The notes beneath the pieces are model-generated. The model ran no database searches, was not told the DNA's origin, and saw nothing but the letters and a program-made list of their open reading frames with translations. A stretch of DNA of 64,000 bases from VAZQ01 sp035293945 (GTDB lineage Bacteria; Pseudomonadota; Alphaproteobacteria; Rhizobiales; Xanthobacteraceae): positions 1-64,000 of the forward strand of contig DATGLV010000030.1 of the NCBI GenBank assembly GCA_035293945.1, written 5' to 3'. The position numbers and the translations under genes are program-made. Numbering within the stretch: position 1 is the first letter of the stretch; each line of letters opens with the position of its first letter. Positions 53,309 to 63,000 of the stretch are shown piece after piece.

Positions 53309-53546
53309 CTTCAACTCCTCCCTTGAGGCTATCGGAGAACTCCGCTGCCGATCCCTATAGTGCCGCTGATTTGAAGTTCCTGCTACAGGGGCTGCAAGCA
53401 GCTCTTGTTTCCGCAGCCCGCGCAAGAAATGGGCGGGCTTCCTCAAGCCGTTAGCGCTTGCTTTCGGCGGTTAGGCGACCAAGAGCCCCGTTCCACTCGG
53501 TGTCCCTAGTGGCGCCCCGGCAATACTTGTAGTTATGCCCGCATAG

Positions 53547-54230
53547 GTTTTCGGCTGGGCGCGGACTTCGGACGAAATTTCGAGCCGCGCGGAACTAAAT
53601 CCACCCATCGACATTGAGGCGAACAATTTCACCACTCTCGCGGCCCGAGAGGCGTTTCTGTCCGGGCAGGCGATGTCGCTCGCGACGGAAATTCATACGC
53701 TGCAAGCCGCGGGAGCAAAAACAATCCTGGTTCGCGGAGCACAGGGCACCGGAACACTTTCCGCCTTCTGGACGACCACTCTCTTCTCCGATCTGTCAGG
53801 ATTGCACGTCAAGTTCATTGACGTCGACATGGCTCAGTTGGTGCAAACAGTCGAAGCCAATCCGACGGCCTATGGATTTACAGCTGCAACGGTATTTCCC
53901 GGCGTCCCCGGCAGCACTACAGGTTCGGCCTGTGTCGCAGGATTGGGCGCCAGCGGCTGGGGACAATGGTGCGCCGACACTACTATTCCAAGCCCGGACT
54001 ACTCGCACCTCAGAGCCGCCAATTCAGGGCAGACGAGCTTCTTTTCCGATGACCAACATTTCTCTGCGGCGGGTCAAGCGGTCGTGGCCAATTACGAATT
54101 CCACTTAATACAATCCAACATCAACACGCCGCTCCCCGCCTCGCTTCCCCTATTTGCCTCTGCTCTGGCCGGGCTGATTGTTTTTCATTTGCGCGGGAGG
54201 CGGGCGAGCGCCGCACTGAGGACCGCCTGA
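53547..54230 (+). pseudogene. 5'-truncated SGNH/GDSL hydrolase with VPLPA-type sorting tail
   Basis: The frame is open from after a TAG at 53544-53546, and recognisable protein (ANNFTTLAAREAFLSGQAMS...LQAAGAKTILVRGAQG) already precedes the first ATG at 53673. FSDDQHFSAAGQAVV carries the Asp-x-x-His catalytic block V of SGNH hydrolases, but blocks I-III with the nucleophile Ser are absent. The end, PLPASLPLFASALAGLIVFHLRGRR (a Pro-rich motif, membrane helix and Arg cluster), resembles VPLPA/PEP-CTERM sorting tails. It is a remnant of a surface esterase. Confidence 0.65.
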
Positions 54231-54772
54231 TCGACAGCAATGATCGTAATTTTTGGTTGATGGCTCCATGTCCCACGCGAGAAGGCTTTTCCGGGCTCAT
54301 CATCAGTCCCCGCGCAACTCTTGCGCCGCGCCGTATTGTTAGCCAAGCAACGCTCGTTACCGGAACGGGGAGTGAAGCAGTCCAATGTAAGCGGCTTGCG
54401 CAGCTTGCAGGCGACTTCCGCCGTCGTTCATTTATGAAGCCAATATGACTTTACGATAGAATATCCACCGTCGCAGGTGAACTTGGCGGCTTGCATCCTG
54501 GTAAACGAGCGCGCCGGCGACCCGGGCGATGACGGGCTCCGCCACGCGAGTTCTGACTGCTTGAATCACCCGCGGTCGCGTGTTCGCTTGGCTCGGCGCT
54601 TGGGACTATTCCTGCAACGAGGCCGGGAACCGGCGGCCCTTGGCCGCGGCGGGAGCCGCCCTTCAATCGGGCCAATTTGTGCATATATGGATACCGGTCC
54701 GATTCGTCTCGTCGTGCCTACTCTATTTTTACGGACGATTGCTACGAACGGTGTTTTTACAAGGAGATATGC
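54231..54772. other. 542-bp gene-free stretch
   Basis: No coding region was recognised. The final 120 bp become AT-rich (CATATATGGATACC, CTATTTTTACGG) and probably contain the promoter of the small gene at 54773. No clear RNA gene or repeat. Confidence 0.45.
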
Positions 54773-54985
54773 ATGACCTCCGATGAAGCCCGCGCGCGGG
54801 CGAGAGCCGCGTTCAAGAAAGAAGAGCAGGCTCGCGAAGGCGCAAAGGCATGGCTCGAGTACGAAGCCGAGAGCCGCGCCACGCAGGAAAAGACCGCACG
54901 CCTTCGCGCGCTTCGCTTGGCCAAGCAAGCAGTCGACACCGCGCCAGCAGCCCCGCGCGCAAAGGCTCGCTCCCGCGCGAAATAA
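54773..54985 (+). CDS. Small basic helical protein (70 aa)
   Basis: A soluble, highly charged helical protein (MTSDEARARARAAFKKEEQA, then KTARLRALRLAKQAVDTAP and an Ala/Arg/Lys tail). AAGGAGatatgc precedes the ATG, a very good ribosome site. I recall near-identical N-termini among short rhizobial proteins of unknown function. Composition suggests nucleic-acid binding or a disordered partner. Confidence 0.65.
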   Translation: MTSDEARARARAAFKKEEQAREGAKAWLEYEAESRATQEKTARLRALRLAKQAVDTAPAAPRAKARSRAK

Positions 54986-55252
54986 GCACGAGCTGCAAAC
55001 AAAGAGCGCCTCCAAGCGTCGGAGCGCGCGGCTGGCCGGCTCAAGGCAGGGCTGTCGTCGGCCGCCCCTATAGCTTCGTCAAAACAACCACGCTCTCGCC
55101 GCCCCCGCAGCATTCGCTTGATTCGCTTGCACAGCTTATCACTACTATGATACCTAAGAGGGGCTGCAATGAGGGCGGTGACGCCGTCAGGGATCTCCCT
55201 GGTGCGCTGCTGTACACAGCACCAGAGCTGCAATGAGGGATATTGGATAACC

Positions 55253-55393
55253 ATGGCGCGAATGCGCAAATTGGTGCAGCAAATGGGCAACCTGTGGCCG
55301 GTCGTCAGCATAGCGGCAGGCGGCGCTCTCACCATCGCATGGGTCGGCTTGCTCACATGGGGGCTGGTCGAGGCAGGCAGTTGGATCTGGTGA
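55253..55393 (+). CDS. Small single-span membrane protein overlapping the PPTase gene
   Basis: A 46-residue protein: basic N-terminus (MARMRKLVQQ), then one hydrophobic helix (about residues 13-38) and a Trp-containing end (GSWIW). Its stop overlaps the GTG at 55390 of the next gene (GTGA), suggesting coupled translation and supporting it as real. The ribosome site is weak (GAGGG rather far upstream). Confidence 0.45.
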   Translation: MARMRKLVQQMGNLWPVVSIAAGGALTIAWVGLLTWGLVEAGSWIW

Positions 55394-56080
55394 GCGCGCT
55401 CGGCGAGAGCACCAGTTGCCGACAATGGAGCGACAGCTTTTCCCCGACTCCCGCCCTATCGCGCGGCACGGTTCTGGTGTGGTGGATGCAGGTAACCGCC
55501 CCACCCGATAGCACTTTGGCGCGTTGGCGCAACATCTTGAGCTCAGGCGAAAGGACGCGTATCGACCAACTCCACTTCGCGGTCGACCGCGTGAGCGCAA
55601 TCGCTGCGGGACCGGCCGCTCCTTCGGTTTAATCTCTCACACGCCGGGAGCTTGGTGGTCTGCGCCGTTGGCGCTGACGGTGATCTGGGGATAGATGTCG
55701 AGAAACTCAGCACAGCGCAAAGGTCGATGGATGTCGCAAAGCGCTTCTTTGCCCCGGCCGAGATCGCTTATCTCCAGCAGGTGGATGCCGAGCACCGGGC
55801 TGAAACATTTCTGAGAATATGGACGCTCAAGGAAGCCTACGTTAAGGCGAGAGGGCTTGGTCTGAATGTCCCGCTCCAATCCTTCGGGTTCAGGTTAAAT
55901 CCGCCCTCCCTCAATTTGTATTATGATGACTTGCATGATGACGACGCCGATGAGGCTTCCCATTGGCATTTCGCGCAATGGGCCCCCACCCAGGACTATA
56001 TTATTGCGCTCGCCCATAAACTGGGACGAACGACGCGGATGACCGTCGTACAACGCGCCGTCTCGATGGCAGAGCTGTGA
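55390..56080 (+). pseudogene. 4'-phosphopantetheinyl transferase with internal deletion
   Basis: The N-terminal part (GTVLVWWMQVTAPPDSTLARW, then ERTRIDQLHFAVDRV) has the typical Sfp-type start but stops at 55632. The C-terminal part is in the next frame: RFNLSHAGSLVVCAVG, LGIDVEKL, RFFAPAEIAYL and TLKEAYVKARGLGL, the metal-binding and KEA motifs. Only about 17 residues separate the two conserved blocks, against roughly 45 in functional enzymes, and the frame shifts, so about 80-90 nt are missing. It should be inactive. It faces a type II thioesterase gene and overlaps a small membrane protein gene. Confidence 0.75.
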
Positions 56081-56083
56081 ACA

Positions 56084-56815
56084 TCACGCCCTAGCCGCGA
56101 ACAAACGGCCCGTGATGACCTTGAGATAGGCTTGCGGTTTGCTGCGATAGGAAAAATGATCGACCTCAAGCACTTCATAATTGACCGGACGGGTGCTCCA
56201 TTCACACCAATCCGTGAGTTCGTGACGGTCCACAACGCGATCTTGGCGGCCCCAGATCACCGTTAATGGAGCATCGAGGCGGCGCGGCGGCAGTGTGTCG
56301 GTCTCGTGCGCTTCCAGATCGGCGCGCAAGGGCCGCTCAAACAGGTCCCAAATCTCACGATCGTCCGTGATTTGCGTCGGTATGGCGCCGAATCTGTCGG
56401 CAATCGCGCGAACAAATTCAGCCCCCGAAAGCTTGTGGATGTGTCTCTCGCGCGGAACGGTCGGTGTGGCGGAGATGAAGAGTTCTGTTGGGCGCCGATC
56501 AGTCTGATCGAGCAGCGAGGCGACATGGACTGCCAGCTTGCCGCCCACGCTGTGGCCGAAAAGGGCGAACGGGCGCGGATCAGAGATTGAGATCACTTCC
56601 GCAATCGCTTCTGCAGCGGGGACAAAGCTACGTTGCGGCTCCTCATCCAGTCGCGTTTCTCTGCCGGGAAGTTGGACGGGAGCGATCTCGATCTCGGAAG
56701 GCGCTGCCGATACCCAGGACGCGAAGGCACTTGCTCCCGCTCCAGCATGGGGAAAACAATACAGGCGCAAACAGGCGCGCGGCCGGTTATTGGCCCGCCA
56801 AAGCCACTTGCTCAT
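56084..56815 (-). CDS. Type II thioesterase (GrsT-like)
   Basis: A 243-residue alpha/beta hydrolase of the external thioesterase class that frees mis-primed carrier proteins of NRPS or PKS enzymes. Ser89 in FGHSVGGKL, Asp192 in GRQDRVVD and His220 in VDHFSYRS form the triad; LYCFPHAGAGAS and QLPGRETR are family hallmarks. GGGAG precedes the ATG at 56815. No NRPS/PKS gene is in the window, and the neighbouring phosphopantetheinyl transferase is broken, so this may be a relic of a larger cluster. The two genes end 3 bp apart. Confidence 0.88.
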   Translation of the reverse strand: MSKWLWRANNRPRACLRLYCFPHAGAGASAFASWVSAAPSEIEIAPVQLPGRETRLDEEPQRSFVPAAEAIAEVISISDPRPFALFGHSVGGKLAVHVASLLDQTDRRPTELFISATPTVPRERHIHKLSGAEFVRAIADRFGAIPTQITDDREIWDLFERPLRADLEAHETDTLPPRRLDAPLTVIWGRQDRVVDRHELTDWCEWSTRPVNYEVLEVDHFSYRSKPQAYLKVITGRLFAARA

Positions 56816-57098
56816 GCAACAGCTCTCCCGGTCTCGGCTGACGAGAAACGAGAACAAGCCTACCAGCCGATGTTCTACCAGGCACTGCCCGACCAGCCTA
56901 TGCGCAGACTATTCCCTGTCTGGCTGCCGCTACATGCAGACAGCGCTCCCCATGAATAAGAAGGAGCTCGCTGTTCCGCTGTTCCAGTGGGCAGCGGCTT
57001 TGCAGAGGCGAGCGAGCGCCAACTCCCGCGACGACCACGGCAGTCGCCGATCAACCCCGCCGGGCCGCGATGGCGCGCAGCGAGCTTATAGGCACGGT

Positions 57099-60000
57099 TC
57101 AGACGTGATGTTGGTTTATCCCGGGTCCCGCCAATTGTGTGGTTCGATCGTGGTTCAATCCGGACGAGCCATTTGTCGGGTTTCCACCGGTGCCGTACCC
57201 CACCTCCGGAAAGGCGGACGCCATGTACTGGCTCCAAAGCATGGCTCCCCGATCGATTGCGCTTGCTGAGCCGGTCGCTGTCCCTTGCTGGAGTGGCGGG
57301 TCGACGATGTCTGTCCCTCCGTGACCGTCGCTCGAGACCGTAAAGTTCGCCAGCGAATAGTTGCCAAGCAGGGGAAGGGTGGCAGTATGAACACCATCGC
57401 TGACGGTCAGCGTCCCCGGTGAATTGTGCCCGGTATAATGGACGGTTGCCTTTGCGCCGGCGGTGATATCGGCCAAATCGATCACGTCTCCGACTGCAAG
57501 TTGGCCGCCGATCCTGCCGGTGAAGCTCGCCGAATTGTCTATCTTCAGCTTTCCGGTCGACCCGGCGAACGTCACCGTGCCAGCGTAGGGAGACGTCAGC
57601 TCGAGTGTCCCGCCAGTAGCGATCGTCTGGTTGGTGTTGACAATGTGTAGGCCTGCCAAGGTCGTAACGGCTCCGGCCAGATTTGCTGCATTCCCGGCCA
57701 GGTCTGTGATCGTCGCTCCGTTCGGCAGGTTGACGCCCTTGATCCCCAGCGCGCTGACGAGACCGTCGTTCGCACCCACCCGGTAGCTGAAAGTCAGAGC
57801 ATTGGTTCCCGAGCCGCCCGTGAAGGTTGCCGTTCCGCCGTCATTGAGCGTCAGCGTTGGCGTGCCCGCGACCCTTACGGCCTCGCTCATCTGCAGCGTG
57901 AACACGATCACACTGCCTGGGCCCTCGGACCCGGTTCCCGGGGAGGCGACGACCTGAGTGATGGTTGGCGAGGTTGTATCGATCTGGAGAGTCGTGGTCG
58001 GGGCAACCATCAGACCACTCAGATCGGCGGCATTGCCCGCTCGATCGGTTACCGTCGCTGAATTGAGGTTGACCGACTTCACCGTGAGGGCGGACGTGTT
58101 CTGGCCCGCCGCTACCGTGTAGTTGAAATATAGCTCGTTACTATACGAGCTGGTGGCGCAGTACGCGGTGCCACCGTCGTTGAGGGTCAGCGTCGGGACC
58201 CCGCCCGCAATAGTCACCCCCTCACTCAGCATGACGTAAAAGGTGGCGACCTTTCCGGCATTCACGTCGTTGCTCGACGCATGCTCGGTGACGGAAGTGA
58301 CCGTGGGCGCCGTAGTATCGATCTTAACGGTACCGGTTGGATTGGTCACCGCGCCGTTGAGATTGGCGAGATTACCGGACTGATCCTTGATTGTGGCCGA
58401 GCCGAGGTTGACGCCTGTGATCGTCAGGTCGGACGTGTTTTGGCCGGCCGCCACTACATAAGTGAAAGTCAGTGCGCTGGTGAGACCCGTGCCGCCCGTG
58501 TAAGTCGCCGTCCCGCCGTCATTGAGGGCCAGCGAGGGTGTGCCCGAAACGATCACAGGTGCAGTCATATTGACCGTTATGGTGACCGAGTTCCCCGCGT
58601 CCAAATCGCTGTTGGCAGGAGCGTCCGTCACGGATTTGACGGTGGGTCCGGACGTGGAGATTTGCAGTATGCCGGCCGGGTTCGTTACCGCGCCGCTGAG
58701 ATCCGCGGCATTGCCGGCACCATCCGTCACGGTAGCCGAATTGAGATTGACCGCCTTCACCGCGAGATCGGAGGTGCTCTGGCCGGCACCGACCGTGTAG
58801 CTGAAGGTCAGCGTGTTGGTCGGACTCGAGCCGCCCGTGTAGTACGCGGTGCCGCCGTCGTTGAGGGTCAATGTCGGCACACCGTTGGCGACGGTTACCG
58901 CCTCGTTGAGATTAACCGTGAAGGTCACGACACTGCCGATACCGACTTCGCCGCTGCCCGCCGTGATCCCGGCGCCCGATGTCACCACCGATGCGACGGT
59001 GGGCGTCGTGGTGTCGATCTGCGGGCCGTTCTGAGCGAGACCGGTCAAAGCAAAGCTTGCGGGATTGCCACCGCCATCCAGGACGGTGGCGCCGTTGAGA
59101 TTCACCCCTGTTACAGCAAGCGAGCCGATATTTTGACCTGCTCCCACAGTGTAAGTGAAGGTCAGCGTATTGGTGCCGGAGCCGGTTTGGTAGGTCGCCA
59201 CGCCTCCATCATTGAGGCTCAGCGTCAGCGGGCCGCCCGTCACCGTCACGGCGTCATTGAGATTGAGAGTCAATGTGACGGTCTTGCCGGCATTCAGGTC
59301 GCCACTCGATGGCGTCTCCGTGATCGATTTCAATGCCGGCGGAGGGTCGATGGCCAGGCCGGAGAAGGTCGTCAGTGCGCCCGCCAGATTTGCGGCATTG
59401 CCCGCGGCGTCGGTGATTGTCGTGCCGCCTGGCAAGTTGACTTGGGTGATGGCCAGCGCCGAAACCGTGCTGTCGGTCGAGCCGACCGTATAGGTGAAGG
59501 TCAACGCATTCGTGCCGCTGCCCGAGGAGTAAGTTGCGGTGCCACCATCGTTGAGGACAAGCGTCGGCGTGCCGTTGGCAACGGTTACCACCTCGCTGAG
59601 GTTGACCGTCAGGGTTACTACGTCTCCGGCTGAGAGATTGCCGGTTTGCGCACTGATGCCCGCGCCCGATGCAACCACCGAGGAAACCGTCGGCGGTGTC
59701 GTGTCGATCTGCAGCGTGCCTGCCGGATTGGTGACCGCGCCGCTGAGGTCGGCGGCGTTGCCGGCACCATCCGTCACCGTGGCCGAGTTGAGATTGACCG
59801 CCTTCACCGTAAGATCGGGTGTGTTGTCGCCGGCCCCCACCGTGTAAGTGAAGGTCAGCGCACTGGTGGGGCTCGATCCGCCCGCATAGGTCGCCGTACC
59901 ACCATCATTGAGGGTCAATGTCGGCACGCCATTGGCAACACTCACGGCCTCGCTCAGATTGACCGTCAAGGTGACGACGCTGCCAGCCTTGAGGTCGCCA

Positions 60001-63000
60001 CTGCCCGCCGCGATGCCCGCGCCCGATGCAACCACCGAGGAGACATTCGGCGGTGTCGTATCGACCTGGGGGCCGACCTGAGTGAGATTGGTCAGTGAGA
60101 GGCTGGCAGCATTTCCGCCGCCATCCGTGATCGTCGCGCCATTGAGGTTCACGGCGGTTGCGGCCAGGGAACCGATATTCTGTCCGGTGCCGACCGTATA
60201 GCTGAACGTCAGCGCGCTGCTTCCGGAACCGCCCGCATAGGTCGCGGTACCGCCGTCATTGAGGGTGAGGGACGGTGTGCCGCCCACGACCGTCACCGCC
60301 TCGTTGAAGTTGACGGTCAGCGTCACGCTGTGCCCGGCGTTGAGGTCACCGCTCGAAGGGGACTCCGTGATGGAGGAGATTTTCGGCGTCACCGGCGGCG
60401 CAGCCGTCCCGACCGTCAGGCTGACCGGTTCGGACGCTCCACTCGTGCCCGATGCATTGGTTGCCTCGGTCGTGAACGTGTGAACCCCGTTCGAGAGCGC
60501 GGCCGTCGCGAACGACCAGATGCCGCTGGCGTTCCCGGTAGTGGTACCGAGTAAAGTAGCGCCATCGAATACCTTGACGGTCGTGTTCGCACCGACCGTG
60601 CCGTAGAGCGTAACGACGTTGCCGGTCAAAGCATTTCCGGTGACCACCGGCGAGCTCGGCAGCTTGGTGCTCTCTCCGTATTGAGGGCCTGCAACTGATG
60701 CGGTGGTATCTCCCAGGGAGTTCGTATCAACCGCGGAAAATTCGTTCCACGTGCCATTGACCATAGTCGGAGTGGTGAACGTCCAGCTTCCGCTGCCATT
60801 GACGGCGGCTGTGCCCAATATGTTGCCGTCATCGGAGATGGTGACCGTAGTATTGGCGCCGGCGGTGCCGTTCAGCGTGAAGGTGCCATTGCTGTTGGTT
60901 GTGCTGGTGGTGAAAACGGGCGCCCGGACGGGCGTGATATCGACTTCGAGCCCGAGGAAGGTCGATATCACTCCCGCCGGGCTCAGCGCGTTGCCGCTGG
61001 TGTCGGTGATCGCGGCACCATTCGGAAAGTTGATGCCGGTGACCGCAAGCGCCGCAACCGTGCCGTCATTTGCCCCGACCGTGTAGCTGAAGGTCAGCGC
61101 CGAGGTGCCGGAACCGCTCACATAAGTGGCGATGCCACCATTGTTGAGCGACAAGGTCGGAGTGCCGGCGACCGTAACAGCAGTGCTGGTCGCAAGGGCA
61201 AACGTAATGGCCGTTCCGACAGTTTTCTCGCCGGTCGCAGGCGATGGCGTGACTTTGGTGACTACAGGCGTCGTCGACGACGTGATCGTGGCGTCGGATG
61301 CCTGCGAGGCTCCGCTGACCTTGCCTGCAGGATCTGTCGCGGTTGCCGTCAAAGCGTGCGTGCCGATGGACAGGGCACCGGTCTCGTAGGCCCACGAACC
61401 GTCGCTGTTGACTTTGGTCGTGCCGAGCTTTGTGGTTCCATCATATACGGTCAGCGTGCTGTTCGCTTCGGCGGTCCCCGACAGCATCGCTCGGTTCCCG
61501 TTCACCGTGTCGCCGATAACCAGCGGAGCCGTCGGTGTGCCGGAAATCACCAAGTTCTTGTAATCGGCCGTGATCGTCTCGCCTGTGCTGCTGGGATCCT
61601 GGTAGATGCCTTCCTTCCAATAGTTTCCCGCGCCATATCCCAACGGACCGTGGTAATTGATGATCTGGGTCCCGTTGACCCACATCTCCAGGAAGCCGTT
61701 CGAATTGTTCTGGAAATTGGCCGAGATTTGCACGTCATAATATTGCCCGCGCACAATCGGAGTCGGCGCGATGTACAAGAATCCGCCGCCGACCTCCGTA
61801 GGCGCCGTAGCGCCGGGCAAGGCATAGTACGCATCGACCGCGAGGTAGTCTCCCTGCCCCACTCCGCCCGGACCGGTCAGATGAATCGAGAACGGCGGAT
61901 AGTCCGGATTCATCGCCTGGGTGATTGAGGAATTGTCGTCGCTGTGGAATTGCCCGATAACGGTCCAGAACTGGTTGGTGGCTCCCGGCTCGACCTGAAA
62001 CTGGTAGCCGACATTGATTGTGTCGGCTGGAGCGAAAATCGTGCCGCTCGCAACCTCGGTCCGATGGCTGCCGTTGTCCGCCCAGGTGTCGCCTTGTTTG
62101 AGGGTAAAGCGGAGAGTTTGCGGATCGGTCTCCGTGATGGCCCACGGTGCGTTGCCGTTGACGTCGGCATTCTCGACATAGAACGGCGAGCCGTCGATCG
62201 AGATCGGGTTCGACCATTGATCGGTGAGCGGCGAGAATGAACCGATATCGGGCTGGACCGTGATATTCAGCGAAGCGGATTGAGCGCTCACCGCGCCTGA
62301 TGCATTCGTCGATGTCACAGAGAGCATGTGCGAACCGTCGGACAACGGCGAGGATGTTGTGAAGGTCCAAACACCGCTGAGGTTCGCTGTCGTTGTGCCA
62401 AGCTCGGTCGTGCCATCGAACACCGTAATGGTAGTGCCCGCGGCCGCGGTGCCCACCAGCCTCAGCTCATTTGATGGCGTGACCAGGTTGTTTGCCGGCC
62501 CGCTGTCCGGCGAGGCGGACAGAATCACCGGGGTGGGTGGCGGCGCGCCGGCTGAGCCGCTGATTGTGACGGTCGGGTCACCCGAGGAGGGACCGGTGGT
62601 GCCGGCCAAATCAGTCGCGGTCGCCACGAGATTGTGTGTGCCGGCCGACATCGTCCCGGTAACGAAGCTCCAGGCGCCGGCACCATTCGCCACGGTCGTG
62701 CCAAGCAAGGTGGTGCCGTCATAGACATTGATCGTGTCGTTCGCCTCGGCACTGCCGGTCACGGTCAGGACGTTGTCAGCTCCCACCGATTCGGTAAGGA
62801 AAACGGGGGCTGCGGGCGTGTGATCGTCGATTGTCATGCTAGCGGTCGAGGAAGCGGCGCTCGGATTGCCGCTGCCATCCACCGCAATTGCGCTGAAATT
62901 GTGGGTACCGGCTGTCAGCTGCGAGGTTGTGAAGGCCCAGATCCCATTGATGTTGGCAGTCGTCTGCCCGAGCAGCGCGGACCCATCATAGATATCGACG

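Noticed and set aside
55161..55240. 13-bp direct repeat GCTGCAATGAGGG near 55163 and 55226
   Set aside because: Only two copies, and no other mobile-element hallmarks; likely chance or local duplication.
58281..59633. Plus-strand open frame of 450 codons
   Set aside because: It is antisense to the repeat array; its periodic sequence simply reflects those repeats.
57633..60386. Possible CRISPR-like regular repeats
   Set aside because: The periodicity (about 345 bp) is that of protein repeats in a coding region, not of short repeats with spacers.
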